NCBI GenBank assembly: GCA_047619225.1
Contig: JBLHJX010000004.1
Location: forward strand, 1 to 64,000
DNA length: 64,000 nt
DNA from: JABIFK01 sp047619225
GTDB lineage: Bacteria; Latescibacterota; UBA2968
Reading direction: 5' to 3'
The notes beneath the pieces are model-generated. The model was given only the letters and a program-made list of their open reading frames with translations. It was not told the DNA's origin and did not search any database. The position numbers and the translations under genes are program-made. This document shows, piece after piece, positions 1 through 9,385 of this stretch. Numbering within the stretch: position 1 is the first letter of the stretch; every line of letters begins with the position of its first letter.

Positions 1-1031
1 CTTATCAACAATTGGGCCTTTTACAAATTGCGTTGAAAGATACAGCAAAAGCAGTCGAGGTGATGGATCGTGCGCTTAAGGCAAACCCCAATAATGTGAT
101 GTTAAAGGTCAATCAAGGCGGCATCTTTCATGCTCTTGGCATGACTGAAAAAGCGTTAGGGGCCTATGTTCAGGCTATTGATTTGGCGCCAGAAGATCCT
201 GCAGCCTATCGTGCACTGGGGTTTATGGCAGCAGAAGTTGAGTCTTTGCAGGTTGCACGGGCAGCTTGGGAAAAATCGCGCACTTTGGCTCCTAAAGATT
301 TGGAAGTGCGTGATGCACTGTCCCAACTTTATTTGGCCTTAAGAGATGCTCCGGCTGGTATTGCTGAAATGAAGGCAATTTTGGATATAGCTCCCAATGC
401 TTCACGTATTCGGTTTCGGTTGGCAGAGGTTTATGCTCAAAGTGGTGATTTGCCCAATGCAAAGGCCGAGTTGCTCAATTGCATTGCGCGTTCTGCCGAG
501 TGGTTGCCACCTTATAAGCGTTTGGCTTTGATTTATATGAGTGAAGATAGGGTCGATTCTTCTGAGGTGATTTATAACAAGGCCTTGACTTTGGTGCCTG
601 ATGATGCCGAGATTCACAACAATTTGGGGTATGTGCATTCCGTGCGGGGTGAACTGGGAAAAGCCAAGGCAGCTTATGAAAAGGCAATGGCAGGAAGCAA
701 AGATGAGGCAACTTTGCGTGATGCACAAAATAATTTGGAGATTATCGCATCAATCCAGGCAGGTAAGATGCGTGCACGGCACCTCTTGGTGAAAACGGAG
801 ACAGAGGCACAAGAAATCTTAAGTCAGTTGAAGACAGGTGCTGATTTTGTTGAAATGGTAAAGAAATATTCCGTCGATCCGTCCAAAGCGATTGGGGGAA
901 ATATCGGGTTTTTCTCAAAGGGCGACTTGCATCCGGCCTTTGAAGAAGCCGTACTTAAGTTGAAACCCAACGACATTAGCGGTGTTGTAAAAACCCCCTT
1001 GGGCTTTCATATTATTCAGAGAATTAATTAA
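1..1031 (+). CDS. TPR-repeat protein with C-terminal parvulin (PpiC) domain, 5' end outside window
   Basis: The reading frame is open to the left edge, so the start lies outside the window. About 250 visible residues form tandem tetratricopeptide-like helical pairs. The last 85 or so form a PpiC-type peptidyl-prolyl isomerase: the RARHLLVKTE opening, a GADFVEMVKKYSVD segment, GGNIGFFSKGDL, and a closing PLGFHIIQRI. Parvulin domains with this pattern assist folding of exported proteins, and TPRs usually hold partners. No start or signal peptide can be judged. The domain order is clear; the cellular role is inferred. Confidence 0.85.
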   Translation, partial: YQQLGLLQIALKDTAKAVEVMDRALKANPNNVMLKVNQGGIFHALGMTEKALGAYVQAIDLAPEDPAAYRALGFMAAEVESLQVARAAWEKSRTLAPKDLEVRDALSQLYLALRDAPAGIAEMKAILDIAPNASRIRFRLAEVYAQSGDLPNAKAELLNCIARSAEWLPPYKRLALIYMSEDRVDSSEVIYNKALTLVPDDAEIHNNLGYVHSVRGELGKAKAAYEKAMAGSKDEATLRDAQNNLEIIASIQAGKMRARHLLVKTETEAQEILSQLKTGADFVEMVKKYSVDPSKAIGGNIGFFSKGDLHPAFEEAVLKLKPNDISGVVKTPLGFHIIQRIN

Positions 1032-1138
1032 GATATTGAGACCTATTACGTGAAATGTAACAAACGGGGATCCTTTATTGAGAATTTAACGCGGGTATTA
1101 TATTTGCGTTTTCGATGGGTGAGTGAAATGGATTTTTC

Positions 1139-1168
1139 AAGCGGTGGCAAATGGATTTGCCACCGCTT
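1139..1168 (+). terminator. Hairpin after the TPR/PpiC gene
   Basis: A perfect 13-bp stem (AAGCGGTGGCAAA with its complement) and a 4-nt loop lie about 110 bases after the preceding stop. The following bases (GTCTTGG) are only weakly U-rich. It overlaps an upstream TTG/ATG extension of the next gene, which supports the later start at 1190. Confidence 0.55.
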
Positions 1169-1189
1169 GTCTTGGTTAGGGGTGCAGGG

Positions 1190-2188
1190 ATGAAGCGTGT
1201 ACGCAAGATTGTGTTTTGGGCCATTGGGTTGGTGCTGTTGGGGGGGGTGATTCATAATGTGGGCATTGTATCGGTCTGGGCACAAGTGCGTTTTATTGGG
1301 TGGGGTTATGTTCCGATTTTGTTGCTTGCGTTGTGCTGGCATGTGAGTAATACGTGGGCTTGGGCCGTTTGTTTTGACCCGAATCAACCTCGGCCCACCA
1401 TTTGGTCATTGTTCAGTACCAAAATGTCTGGAGAGGCCGTTGGCAATGTGACCCCAGCGTCTCATGTTGGTGGTGAAGTGGCCAAAGCGTATATGTTGCG
1501 AGATCAAATGTCTGTTGCTCAAGGCGTGCCCTCATTGGTGGTGAACAAGACAATCGAATTGGTCAGCGGGTTGGCATATTCTCTGGTTGGTGCAGGGGTG
1601 GCTGTTTGGCAATTTTCTTTGCCGACTGAAGTGCAAATTGGGTTGGGAGCTGCTCTGTTATTTGGCTCGGTCGGCATTATTGCTGCGTTCATATCTCAAC
1701 GCCAGAATACATTCCTTTGGTTGGTGGACCTGTCGGGACGGTTGCGTTTCACTTTTTTGGAATCTCGTCGCGAACAATTTGTCGAAATGGATCGTTCAAT
1801 TGCTGCATTTTATCGTCAGAATCGCAAAGGTTTTGGTTGGTGCTTAGGGTTGCATATATTCAGTTGGGTTTTGGGAACCTTGGAGGTCTACGCAATCCTT
1901 CACCTTTTGGGACAACCGCAACCCTTTTTATCTGCGTTTTTGCTGATGTCTTTGTCGCTCATTATCAACACGGCCTTTTTCTTTATTCCATCTGGTGTGG
2001 GGGTGTTTGAAAGTGGGCACGTTTTTTTGTTTCAACTGTTGGGCCTTACGGCAGAGTTGGGATTGGGTGTGGCGTTAATTCGGCGCATTCGCAAGATTTT
2101 TTGGGTTACTTTTGGTTTTGTTTTAATGGCATTGAGACGGCGGAAAACGGCTGAATCCAGAAAAACACGAGACGATCCAGACTGTTAG
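1190..2188 (+). CDS. Lysylphosphatidylglycerol synthase TM-type integral membrane protein (flippase-like)
   Basis: A hydrophobic protein of about 332 residues with many membrane helices. It has the SGEAVGNVTPASHVGGEVAK segment typical of the LPG_synthase_TM/UPF0104 family, and a C-terminal FFIPSGVGVFESGHV motif. Members move or act on lipids in the inner membrane (MprF N-terminal half, HpnL-like proteins). The start was set at ATG 1190, because an in-frame start at 1151 lies inside the preceding hairpin. It heads a co-directional block of envelope genes. A second family member lies at 59.7-60.7 kb. The exact lipid cannot be told. Confidence 0.8.
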   Translation: MKRVRKIVFWAIGLVLLGGVIHNVGIVSVWAQVRFIGWGYVPILLLALCWHVSNTWAWAVCFDPNQPRPTIWSLFSTKMSGEAVGNVTPASHVGGEVAKAYMLRDQMSVAQGVPSLVVNKTIELVSGLAYSLVGAGVAVWQFSLPTEVQIGLGAALLFGSVGIIAAFISQRQNTFLWLVDLSGRLRFTFLESRREQFVEMDRSIAAFYRQNRKGFGWCLGLHIFSWVLGTLEVYAILHLLGQPQPFLSAFLLMSLSLIINTAFFFIPSGVGVFESGHVFLFQLLGLTAELGLGVALIRRIRKIFWVTFGFVLMALRRRKTAESRKTRDDPDC

Positions 2189-2468
2189 TCTAAGGACAAG
2201 ACCCAGAGCATGACATAAATAGCAGGGCAGAACCCAGGGTTAGGCTTGTTATTTTGATGTATTTTAAGTGATTTTGGATAGTTGGCCAATCTGGCATAGG
2301 TTTCGCTTAGATGATGGGATAATTGCGTCCAGATTGTAAGTGTCTTTTATATATACACGCAAAATAAAGCAGTACATGCTAATATTTTTGATGTTTTTGT
2401 TCATGCTGCCTTCCAGTTATGAGGGTATAGTGTTGTTTAAATACTACAGGTGTGGCCTTTTTTCACAC

Positions 2469-3809
2469 ATGTTCTTACGACAAGCCCTCACGATGATGGT
2501 GGGGTTGCTTTGTGTATCGAATTTACAGGCTCAGACCTATGATCTTAAGACGAGTATTGGGCGGGCTTTAGAAATCCACCCAGGTGTACTGGCAGCCCAG
2601 ATAGATATTGGCATTGCAGAAGCTCAATTGGATCAGGCAAAAGCGGCTCGTTTTTTACCCAAGCTTGAAGTGCGATCTGTATTGGGGCCCTCGCCAGAGG
2701 CTCGGGGCGATGCGTTGATTGGCGATTCAAATATAAGTTTGAGTGATTTGCGTATCTTTTCGCAAACCGAAGCATCGTTTGTGCAACCGCTTTACACATT
2801 TGGGAAATTGGGTGGCGTGCGTGATGCTGCATCAGCAGGTGTGGTGGCCTATGAAGCGGGGTTTCTCAAAACGAAAGCAGACTTGGAATTGCAAGTTTTT
2901 GAAGTTTTCTATGGCGTGCTTTTGGCCAACGCACTTTGGGATTTGGCACAAGAAGCGCAGGGTGACTTTCAAAAAGCCCGTGAATATGTGGCCGAAAAGC
3001 TTGAAGAGGATGAGGGCGATTTCACGTATACCGATTTGGGACGGATTGATCGGTTTGCGTTTGATGTCACCGAGAAAGTTAATGCGGCTAAAAAAGCCAA
3101 AGCGCTGTCAGAATCGGCGATGCGGTTGTTGTTAGGGCTTAATGGAGTAGATTCCTTATCCTTGGATGGTGAATTGGCCTCGCTTGATGCTGAGATTTTG
3201 CCTCTGGACTTCTATTTGGGGCAGGGGGATACCCGTGCGGAAATGCAGCAATTAAAGGCCGGTATCCAGGTGCGTGAATCATTGCTTCGGGTGGCAAAGA
3301 GTGATCAATATCCGCAACTGTTTTTGGCAGGGCAATTTAAGTATGCTTATGCTCCCAACAGAGACGATCAGAACAGCCCTTTTGCTTATGATCCTCTGAA
3401 TTTATTGCAAACGGGTGCTGTGATTGGGTTTCAACAATCGCTGTCTTTTGGACTAACATCTGCCAAGGTTAAAAAAGCGCGCTTGGAGCACCAAAAGTTG
3501 ATCTATCAGACAAGCTTGGCTCGCAAGGGTGTTGCGATTGAGATTGAGAAGATTTATCGCGAACTGAAGGAGGCCGAAAGTAATTTGGCCGCAGCCGAAA
3601 AAGCGCGACGTGCGACTCGGCGTTGGTTTATTGCTGTGCGTGATGGTTTTAATGGTGGATTTGAAAAAGCTTCGGATATGATTGAGGTGGTAAAAGAATA
3701 TGCTATTATCCGGGCCAAATATTTTGAAGCGGTTTACAATTTTAACAGAGCATGGGCAAGATTGCAGCGTGCAACAGGAAAGCCCATTGTGCAGTCCTTA
3801 GGACATTAA
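2469..3809 (+). CDS. TolC-family outer-membrane efflux protein
   Basis: About 446 residues beginning with a signal-peptide-like MFLRQALTMMVGLLCVSNLQAQ. The mature part shows the TolC/OEP pattern: SIGRALEIHPGVLAAQ, long alpha-helical regions rich in Ala, Lys and Glu, and two structural repeats. TolC proteins form outer-membrane channels for tripartite exporters. The frame is open back to 2340, but those residues look non-coding and ATG 2469 places the signal peptide correctly. No adaptor protein or ABC pump is adjacent. The RND protein at 6.0-8.5 kb is a possible but unproven partner. Confidence 0.85.
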   Translation: MFLRQALTMMVGLLCVSNLQAQTYDLKTSIGRALEIHPGVLAAQIDIGIAEAQLDQAKAARFLPKLEVRSVLGPSPEARGDALIGDSNISLSDLRIFSQTEASFVQPLYTFGKLGGVRDAASAGVVAYEAGFLKTKADLELQVFEVFYGVLLANALWDLAQEAQGDFQKAREYVAEKLEEDEGDFTYTDLGRIDRFAFDVTEKVNAAKKAKALSESAMRLLLGLNGVDSLSLDGELASLDAEILPLDFYLGQGDTRAEMQQLKAGIQVRESLLRVAKSDQYPQLFLAGQFKYAYAPNRDDQNSPFAYDPLNLLQTGAVIGFQQSLSFGLTSAKVKKARLEHQKLIYQTSLARKGVAIEIEKIYRELKEAESNLAAAEKARRATRRWFIAVRDGFNGGFEKASDMIEVVKEYAIIRAKYFEAVYNFNRAWARLQRATGKPIVQSLGH

Positions 3810-3822
3810 GAAAGGTATTGAT

Positions 3823-5289
3823 ATGGTCAAAAAGGCCGTTATTATAGCAGCAGGAATGGGGAGCCGTCTGCGTGGGTATGGTGCAGACTTGCCCAAGCCT
3901 TTGGTACCAGTTGCCGGTGTACCGTTATTAAAACGAACGATTTTGTCGGCCAAAAGGGCGGGCATTGACGAGTTTGTGGTCATTACAGGCTTTCGGGGTG
4001 ACGAAATTCAGGCTCATATGGTTGATGACGGCCAATTTGTTGACTTGCAAATCGATTGGGTACAAAACGCAGACTGGGAGCGAGGCAATGGCATTTCGGT
4101 GCTTGCGGCCAAGGATTATGTGGATGAGCCTTTTATTTTGCTCATGTCTGATCATTTGTTTGACCCTGAAGCGTTGGTCCAGTTGCGGCACTTACCCATT
4201 GGGCCAGATGAAGCCGTCTTGGGTGTAGACTCACACCTGGATCGGATCTTTGATATGGAAGATGCCACAAAGGTGCTCGTTGATGGTGACCGGATTGAGA
4301 AAATAGGCAAAGAACTGGCCGTTTTTAATGCTGTTGATACGGGTATGTTCTTGTGCAGTCCATTTTTATTTACGGCATTAGAGCAATCAATTGCAGCCGG
4401 TGAAGGTTCTTTGTCGGGTGGCATTCGGGTGCTGTCTGAACAAGGCACGATGCGTACTTTTGATATTGATGGTTTGTTTTGGCTGGATGTAGATACCCCT
4501 GAGGCACATGTGCATGCAGAAGAGTCTTTGTTTCGCATGCTGGGCAAACCCACAGATGGGTTTGTTTCCAGAAACTTTAATCGAAAGATTTCGACACGTA
4601 TTACCCGCTTGTTGGTGCATACCCCTTTTACGCCTAACCAGTTGTCAATTGCGACCATGTTGATCAGTTTTGTTTCGGCTTGGCTGGTCTCTCAAGGGGG
4701 CGAAAGTTATTGGCACTTGGCATTGGGTGGCCTTTTGTTCCAATTTGCATCGATCTTTGATGGGTGTGATGGTGAGATTGCCAAATTGAAGTTCATGGGG
4801 TCGCGAATGGGGGAATGGGTTGATACGCTTGCTGATAATGTGTCTTACCTGGTCTTTCTCATTGCGGTCATTGCGGGTATGTATGCGCAAACTGGGGACT
4901 CGTTTTACTCGATGTTGGGTGGCACCATGTTGTCACTTGATGTGTTGGGTGTGTTGCTGATTTTTCTTTATTTGAAGGTGGTTGGGTCTGGCAGTATTGT
5001 TAGTTTTAATAAGTCGTTTTCAAGCGATGTGCCCGAAGATGAACGCGGGTGGGTATTCCGGGTTTGCAACTCTCTTTTGTTTATGAGTCGGCGTGATTTT
5101 TTTGCAGCGCTATTTTGTGTGCTTGCACTATTGAATAGCATTGCTGGCATGTATTGGTATTTGACAATTGGGTCCGTGTTTGTGTGTGCTGCGATTTTTG
5201 GTTTTGTCGGACAGATGATGCGCACCCGTGGTGGGTGGGCTACAGCGACCGTTTCGGGTGTCGATAAGATGGTAGAAAAAGCAGACTAA
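3823..5289 (+). CDS. Bifunctional sugar/inositol-phosphate nucleotidyltransferase fused to CDP-alcohol phosphotransferase
   Basis: The N-terminal 230 residues are a nucleotidyltransferase: AAGMGSRLRGYG, then a KPLVPVAG signature. Residues about 250-480 are a membrane CDP-alcohol phosphotransferase with the full catalytic motif: D313, D316, G317, A320, K321 (usually Arg), G330, D334 and D338. This order matches IPCT/DIPPS enzymes, which make CDP-inositol and then join it to inositol phosphate; related fusions may make polar lipids. The start has an AAAGG ribosome site. It follows the TolC gene by 13 bases and precedes transport genes, so an envelope-lipid role is inferred. The substrate is unknown. 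Confidence 0.85.
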   Translation: MVKKAVIIAAGMGSRLRGYGADLPKPLVPVAGVPLLKRTILSAKRAGIDEFVVITGFRGDEIQAHMVDDGQFVDLQIDWVQNADWERGNGISVLAAKDYVDEPFILLMSDHLFDPEALVQLRHLPIGPDEAVLGVDSHLDRIFDMEDATKVLVDGDRIEKIGKELAVFNAVDTGMFLCSPFLFTALEQSIAAGEGSLSGGIRVLSEQGTMRTFDIDGLFWLDVDTPEAHVHAEESLFRMLGKPTDGFVSRNFNRKISTRITRLLVHTPFTPNQLSIATMLISFVSAWLVSQGGESYWHLALGGLLFQFASIFDGCDGEIAKLKFMGSRMGEWVDTLADNVSYLVFLIAVIAGMYAQTGDSFYSMLGGTMLSLDVLGVLLIFLYLKVVGSGSIVSFNKSFSSDVPEDERGWVFRVCNSLLFMSRRDFFAALFCVLALLNSIAGMYWYLTIGSVFVCAAIFGFVGQMMRTRGGWATATVSGVDKMVEKAD

Positions 5290-5386
5290 AGACACTGGGA
5301 ACTTGGGCGCGATTAATGCGTTCATTGAATGCGTGCAGAAAGTTGTTGCCTGAATATGGTTTGTGGTCTTAATGTAAGAGGTATTT

Positions 5387-6010
5387 ATGACTGGTTTCAT
5401 GCGTTTATTGATATTGACCTTTGTGGCTGTGGGTGTTTCATTTGCTGCTGAGTTGGATCAAAGCCAAGCGTTACTTGATATGGTCAAATCGCGCGATCAA
5501 GCTATTCAAGACATTGTACGCTCACAGACCAAAGGTGAAACTCCTGAAGAACGTGAACAATTAAAAGCTATTGTGGGTGATTTGTTCGATTTTGAAGCGT
5601 TAAGTGAATTGTCTTTGGGGCGATCTTGGGCCGAGCGGACGGGTGAAGAACGCAAAGAGTTTGTTGACCTGAATCGACGTCTAATCGAAAAAAATTACGC
5701 GGATCCCAAGTTGTATACAAAAGCCGAAAAGATCGTGTATACCGGTGTAGAGATAGAAGGCAACGAGGCATTGGTCAAAACGGTCGTTCATTATAAAACA
5801 GAAAAAAGTGGCATCGATTACCAGATGCATTTGATTGAAGGTAAGTGGTTGATCTACGACATGATTGTGGATGACTTGAGTATTGGCAAAAGCAATCGGT
5901 CGCAATTTCGGAAACAAATCAAAAAAACGTCATTTGAAGGTTTAATGGAAAAACTGCGAAAAAAATTAGATACTGATGCTTCAGGGGAGAAGGGAGCTTC
6001 TTCAAATTGA
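5387..6010 (+). CDS. MlaC/Ttg2D-like periplasmic phospholipid-transport protein
   Basis: 207 residues with an N-terminal signal peptide (MTGFMRLLILTFVAVGVSFA). The rest fits the MlaC family: LFDFEALSELSLGRSWAERT, followed by an alternating beta region ending LIEGKWLIYDMIVDDLSI. MlaC carries phospholipid through the periplasm between outer- and inner-membrane complexes. Its stop overlaps the start of the RND gene by four bases, a translationally coupled pair also seen in hopanoid/RND loci. No MlaD, MlaE or MlaF is next to it, so it probably serves the RND transporter (inference). Confidence 0.8.
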   Translation: MTGFMRLLILTFVAVGVSFAAELDQSQALLDMVKSRDQAIQDIVRSQTKGETPEEREQLKAIVGDLFDFEALSELSLGRSWAERTGEERKEFVDLNRRLIEKNYADPKLYTKAEKIVYTGVEIEGNEALVKTVVHYKTEKSGIDYQMHLIEGKWLIYDMIVDDLSIGKSNRSQFRKQIKKTSFEGLMEKLRKKLDTDASGEKGASSN

Positions 6011-8457
6011 TCGAACGCTGGTTTCGAATCTTAGCAGACCTGACTTATCGACACTACAAAAGCATTATTGTGGTGTCGATTTTGTTGACGGTCTTTTGTA
6101 GCTTTTTTGTGTTCAAGTTGGTTCGCCGTTTGGAAACCGATATTGCGGCACTGATTCCCGATAATTACCAGAGCGTCAAGACCATTGATGAAATTAAGAA
6201 ACGCGTGGGTGGTGTTGGCAGTCTGGTTGTCTTGGTGCAGAGCCCCGATTTTGAAGCCAACAAACGGTTTGCTGAAGACTTTGTGCAAGAGTTACAAAAG
6301 AAAGAATACAAACAGTATGTAAACTTTATTGATTATAAACGAGATGTCGATTTTTTCAAAAAGAATGCCATGTTGTTTATGGACAAGGATGACTTGGACG
6401 AGATCCTTGTTCGTATTGAAGATCGTATTGCCCAAGAAAAGCTTAAGCTGTCGCCTCTTTATATTCAGCTTGATGATGGGGACGATGATGAGGAGTTAGA
6501 CTTTTCGGACATCGAAGCCAAGTACCGAGGTGCCGAAGAAGGTGATGAGACCTATTATACCAATCGGGATCGTACCATTTTGGCCGTAGAGGCGATGGCA
6601 GCTGGTACCGTGAGCAATATTGGGTTTGCCAAGGAGATGCACAACAAGCTCAAAGAGGCTGCAAATAAGCTGGTGCCGCTTTCTTATCACCCCCAAATGG
6701 TCATTGAATATGGTGGGCCATTTAAGAATAAAATTGATGAATTTGATACCATTTTGTCTGATATCAAATCGACTTTGATTTTTGGTCTCATTGGTGTTGT
6801 CATAATTTTGACCATTTATTTCCGTCAACCTTTGGCGGCCTTTTTTGTGGCTTTGCCACTCTTGATGGGGCTTATCTGGGCGTTTGCCATTACGTATTGG
6901 GTGATTGGCAATTTAAATACGATGACGGGTTTCTTGTTTGTGATCTTGTTTGGTTTGGGAATTGATTTTGGTATTCATCTGTTTGCCCGATACCTTGAAG
7001 ATCGTATGGCTAATATGGATGTGCGACTCTCGATTGAAACCATGTTGAGCCAAACGGGGCAGGCGATTTTAACCGCCGCATTGACCACTTCAATTGCCTT
7101 CTTTTCTTTGACGTTGACGGACTTTAAAGGGTTTTCAGAATTTGGCTTTATTGTGGGCACTGGCATTATTATGTCATTGATTACCATGACGACTGTTTTG
7201 CCTGCGGTATTGGTTTTGGCAGATCGAAAGCTTAAACTGGTTCGTATGCGGCATGTTTGGGGGCACAATTGGGGAGGCAGCCGTGGGCATTTTAAGGGTG
7301 CTAAAACGGTTTTGGCGCTGGCTGCTGTTGTCACAGTCTATTTGGGTGTGAACTTGCACAAGATTGAGTTTGAGTATGACTTTACAAATTTGCGCTCAAA
7401 TTTGACTGCCTCCGTTGCGGTCAAACAAAAGATGGCGACCATTTCTAAATATGGTAATGAATCGCAGTCTTATAGCATTGTTTTGGCAGATAGCAAAGCT
7501 GAATTGGATGAAATTGTTGCGGCTTTGGAGAAAAAAATAGCAGCAGATGACCCCACGCCTACTATTGATAAGGTAAAAACGTTGTGGTCGGAGTTGCGTG
7601 GGCAGGATGAGAAGTTGGAGATTATTGGGGAAATTCGAAAATTGGCCAATAGCGAGTCTACCAAACTGCTTAAGGGTAAACAAAAAGCAAAACTCGACTC
7701 CTTGCGTGGTTTGCTCGACGTGTCTCGGATTGCGGTTGAAGATTTGCCTGAAAATATCTTGCGTAAATTCCGCACGATAGATGGCAGCCAAGCTTATTTT
7801 GCCCAAATCTTGCCAAGTGTTCAATTGAGAGATGGAAAAAATGCGATTGCCTTTGCCGAAGACAGCCATGTCATTCACACCGAGTCGGGCAAAATATTCT
7901 ATTCGTCGAGTTCCAATATTATCTTTGCCGACATGCTACAATTGATGTTGCGCGATAGCCCGCAGGCCGTCATCTTAACGGTGATTGTGGTATTTCTCAT
8001 TGTCGTCAGCGATTTTAAAAGTTTGAGATCGGCTCTCTTGGTGATGTTTCCACTTGTTTGTGGCACCATTTGGATGTGTGGAACGCTTTATTTACAAAGC
8101 GTAAAACTTAACTTTTATAATATTGTAGCTTTACCTACCATTATTGGGATGGGGATCGATAACGGCGTACATTTGTACCATCGTTATCGAGAAGAGGGTC
8201 CGGGTTCCATGCGTTTGGTTTTAAAGAGTACGGGCGGGGCGATGTTTGTTTCTATGTTGACGACCATGGTTGGGTTTTTTGGTTTGATGACGGCACAACA
8301 CCCGGGCCTGAATTCGATTGGAAGTTTGGCTTTGATTGGGTTGTTGACCTGTTTTATTGCGGCTGTTTTTGTGCTGCCAGCTTTGTTAGAAGTATTGGAT
8401 GGTAACCAGGCTTCTAACGAGGACTCTAAAGATGGAACAGAGACGACAAATGAATGA
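6007..8457 (+). CDS. MMPL/RND-family lipid exporter (HpnN-like)
   Basis: 816 residues with the RND/MMPL layout: one N-terminal helix, a large periplasmic loop, a helix bundle around residues 255-405 with GLGIDFGIHLFARYLED, a second loop, and a second bundle near the C terminus with the matching GMGIDNGVHLYHRYREE. The duplication and the absence of drug-pump motifs point to lipid export, as in hopanoid transporter HpnN. The start is TTG at 6007, overlapping the MlaC-like stop (TTGA), with purine-rich AGGGGAGAAGGGA upstream. A strong terminator follows, so the block 1190-8457 may be one unit. Confidence 0.85.
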   Translation: MIERWFRILADLTYRHYKSIIVVSILLTVFCSFFVFKLVRRLETDIAALIPDNYQSVKTIDEIKKRVGGVGSLVVLVQSPDFEANKRFAEDFVQELQKKEYKQYVNFIDYKRDVDFFKKNAMLFMDKDDLDEILVRIEDRIAQEKLKLSPLYIQLDDGDDDEELDFSDIEAKYRGAEEGDETYYTNRDRTILAVEAMAAGTVSNIGFAKEMHNKLKEAANKLVPLSYHPQMVIEYGGPFKNKIDEFDTILSDIKSTLIFGLIGVVIILTIYFRQPLAAFFVALPLLMGLIWAFAITYWVIGNLNTMTGFLFVILFGLGIDFGIHLFARYLEDRMANMDVRLSIETMLSQTGQAILTAALTTSIAFFSLTLTDFKGFSEFGFIVGTGIIMSLITMTTVLPAVLVLADRKLKLVRMRHVWGHNWGGSRGHFKGAKTVLALAAVVTVYLGVNLHKIEFEYDFTNLRSNLTASVAVKQKMATISKYGNESQSYSIVLADSKAELDEIVAALEKKIAADDPTPTIDKVKTLWSELRGQDEKLEIIGEIRKLANSESTKLLKGKQKAKLDSLRGLLDVSRIAVEDLPENILRKFRTIDGSQAYFAQILPSVQLRDGKNAIAFAEDSHVIHTESGKIFYSSSSNIIFADMLQLMLRDSPQAVILTVIVVFLIVVSDFKSLRSALLVMFPLVCGTIWMCGTLYLQSVKLNFYNIVALPTIIGMGIDNGVHLYHRYREEGPGSMRLVLKSTGGAMFVSMLTTMVGFFGLMTAQHPGLNSIGSLALIGLLTCFIAAVFVLPALLEVLDGNQASNEDSKDGTETTNE

Positions 8458-8478
8458 CCTATAGAAAATAGCATGCCT

Positions 8479-8513
8479 AACGCAGTGCGCAATTTGTGCA
8501 CTGCGTTTTTTTG
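8479..8513 (+). terminator. Intrinsic terminator after the RND gene
   Basis: A 10-bp stem AACGCAGTGC / GCACTGCGTT with a 9-nt loop is followed directly by a run of T. It lies 20 bases after the exporter stop codon. Confidence 0.85.
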
Positions 8514-8591
8514 TACGGTTGACGTGTGTGAGATGAAGGATTATTATTGCTTAGTTATTATAGTGATTTGTCTAAAGGGAGTGGGAGGATT

Positions 8592-9383
8592 ATGACTGTT
8601 TATTTGGGTTTCTTGGTAAGTTTAATTTCTGGTTTGTATACGTCATTTTGGGGGGCATTTAAGGATTCTCCTTTTGAAGACTTTAAAGCGCATACTTTTC
8701 CACGTAGTGTTTATTTTCACGCTGTGATCTTTGCAGCTTTGTATTTCATCCCGTTGTTCCAGGATTCTTTTTCTGCTCTGAAATTATTTCAAGTGTTTTT
8801 CCTGACTATGGGGTTGGAACGGTTTTTGGCGGAGTTGTATAAGGGCTTTTTTCGTACAGAAGACCAGAGCAAGTATTTTGTGCCCTCCCGCATTACCTTT
8901 TTTGGTAAACATGTTCAAAGTGATGCTTTGCGCTACTTTGTAGGCACGGTTCTGGTCCTTGTGGTTTTTACAGTGGTCACGGTTCCTTTTTTGATTACTT
9001 CTTTTTGGGTCTTTTTGATTGTTGCTTATGCTACTGGATTACTGGTTTCTCTTGGGGGGGCATATAAAGACGCGCCATTTGAGGGATTTCAACCCCTTAA
9101 ATTTCAACGATCGGGTGTGGTCTTGGCTGTTTGCTCGCCATTTTTCTATTTTATTAACGACCCATTGCAGCCCATATCATTGGGTTTCTTGATCTATATG
9201 AATGGTGGGCTGGAACGTTTTGTTGTGGAATATTATAAAACCTATATTCAACGTACGATGTCTGGGAAATTTCAACCTGACCTTGAACGCATCCAGCATC
9301 GTGTAGACTCACGAGAAAAATTCTATTATGGCGCCTGGCTTATCATTCTTGGCTTGGTCGTGTTGTATATCTTTGAACTGTAA
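8592..9383 (+). CDS. Integral membrane protein with an internal duplication, unknown function
   Basis: About 263 residues, strongly hydrophobic, with roughly six membrane helices. The two halves repeat: a loop reading GAFKDSPFEDFKAHTFPRS near the start returns as GAYKDAPFEGFQPLKFQRS, and each half then has a GLERF segment (TMGLERFLAELYK and NGGLERFVVEYYK). I do not recognise the family. The start ATG at 8592 has an ideal GGGAGG ribosome site; a TTG at 8547 is in frame but weaker. The GMC oxidoreductase begins two bases after its stop, so the two are probably co-expressed. Confidence 0.75.
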   Translation: MTVYLGFLVSLISGLYTSFWGAFKDSPFEDFKAHTFPRSVYFHAVIFAALYFIPLFQDSFSALKLFQVFFLTMGLERFLAELYKGFFRTEDQSKYFVPSRITFFGKHVQSDALRYFVGTVLVLVVFTVVTVPFLITSFWVFLIVAYATGLLVSLGGAYKDAPFEGFQPLKFQRSGVVLAVCSPFFYFINDPLQPISLGFLIYMNGGLERFVVEYYKTYIQRTMSGKFQPDLERIQHRVDSREKFYYGAWLIILGLVVLYIFEL

Positions 9384-9385
9384 TT

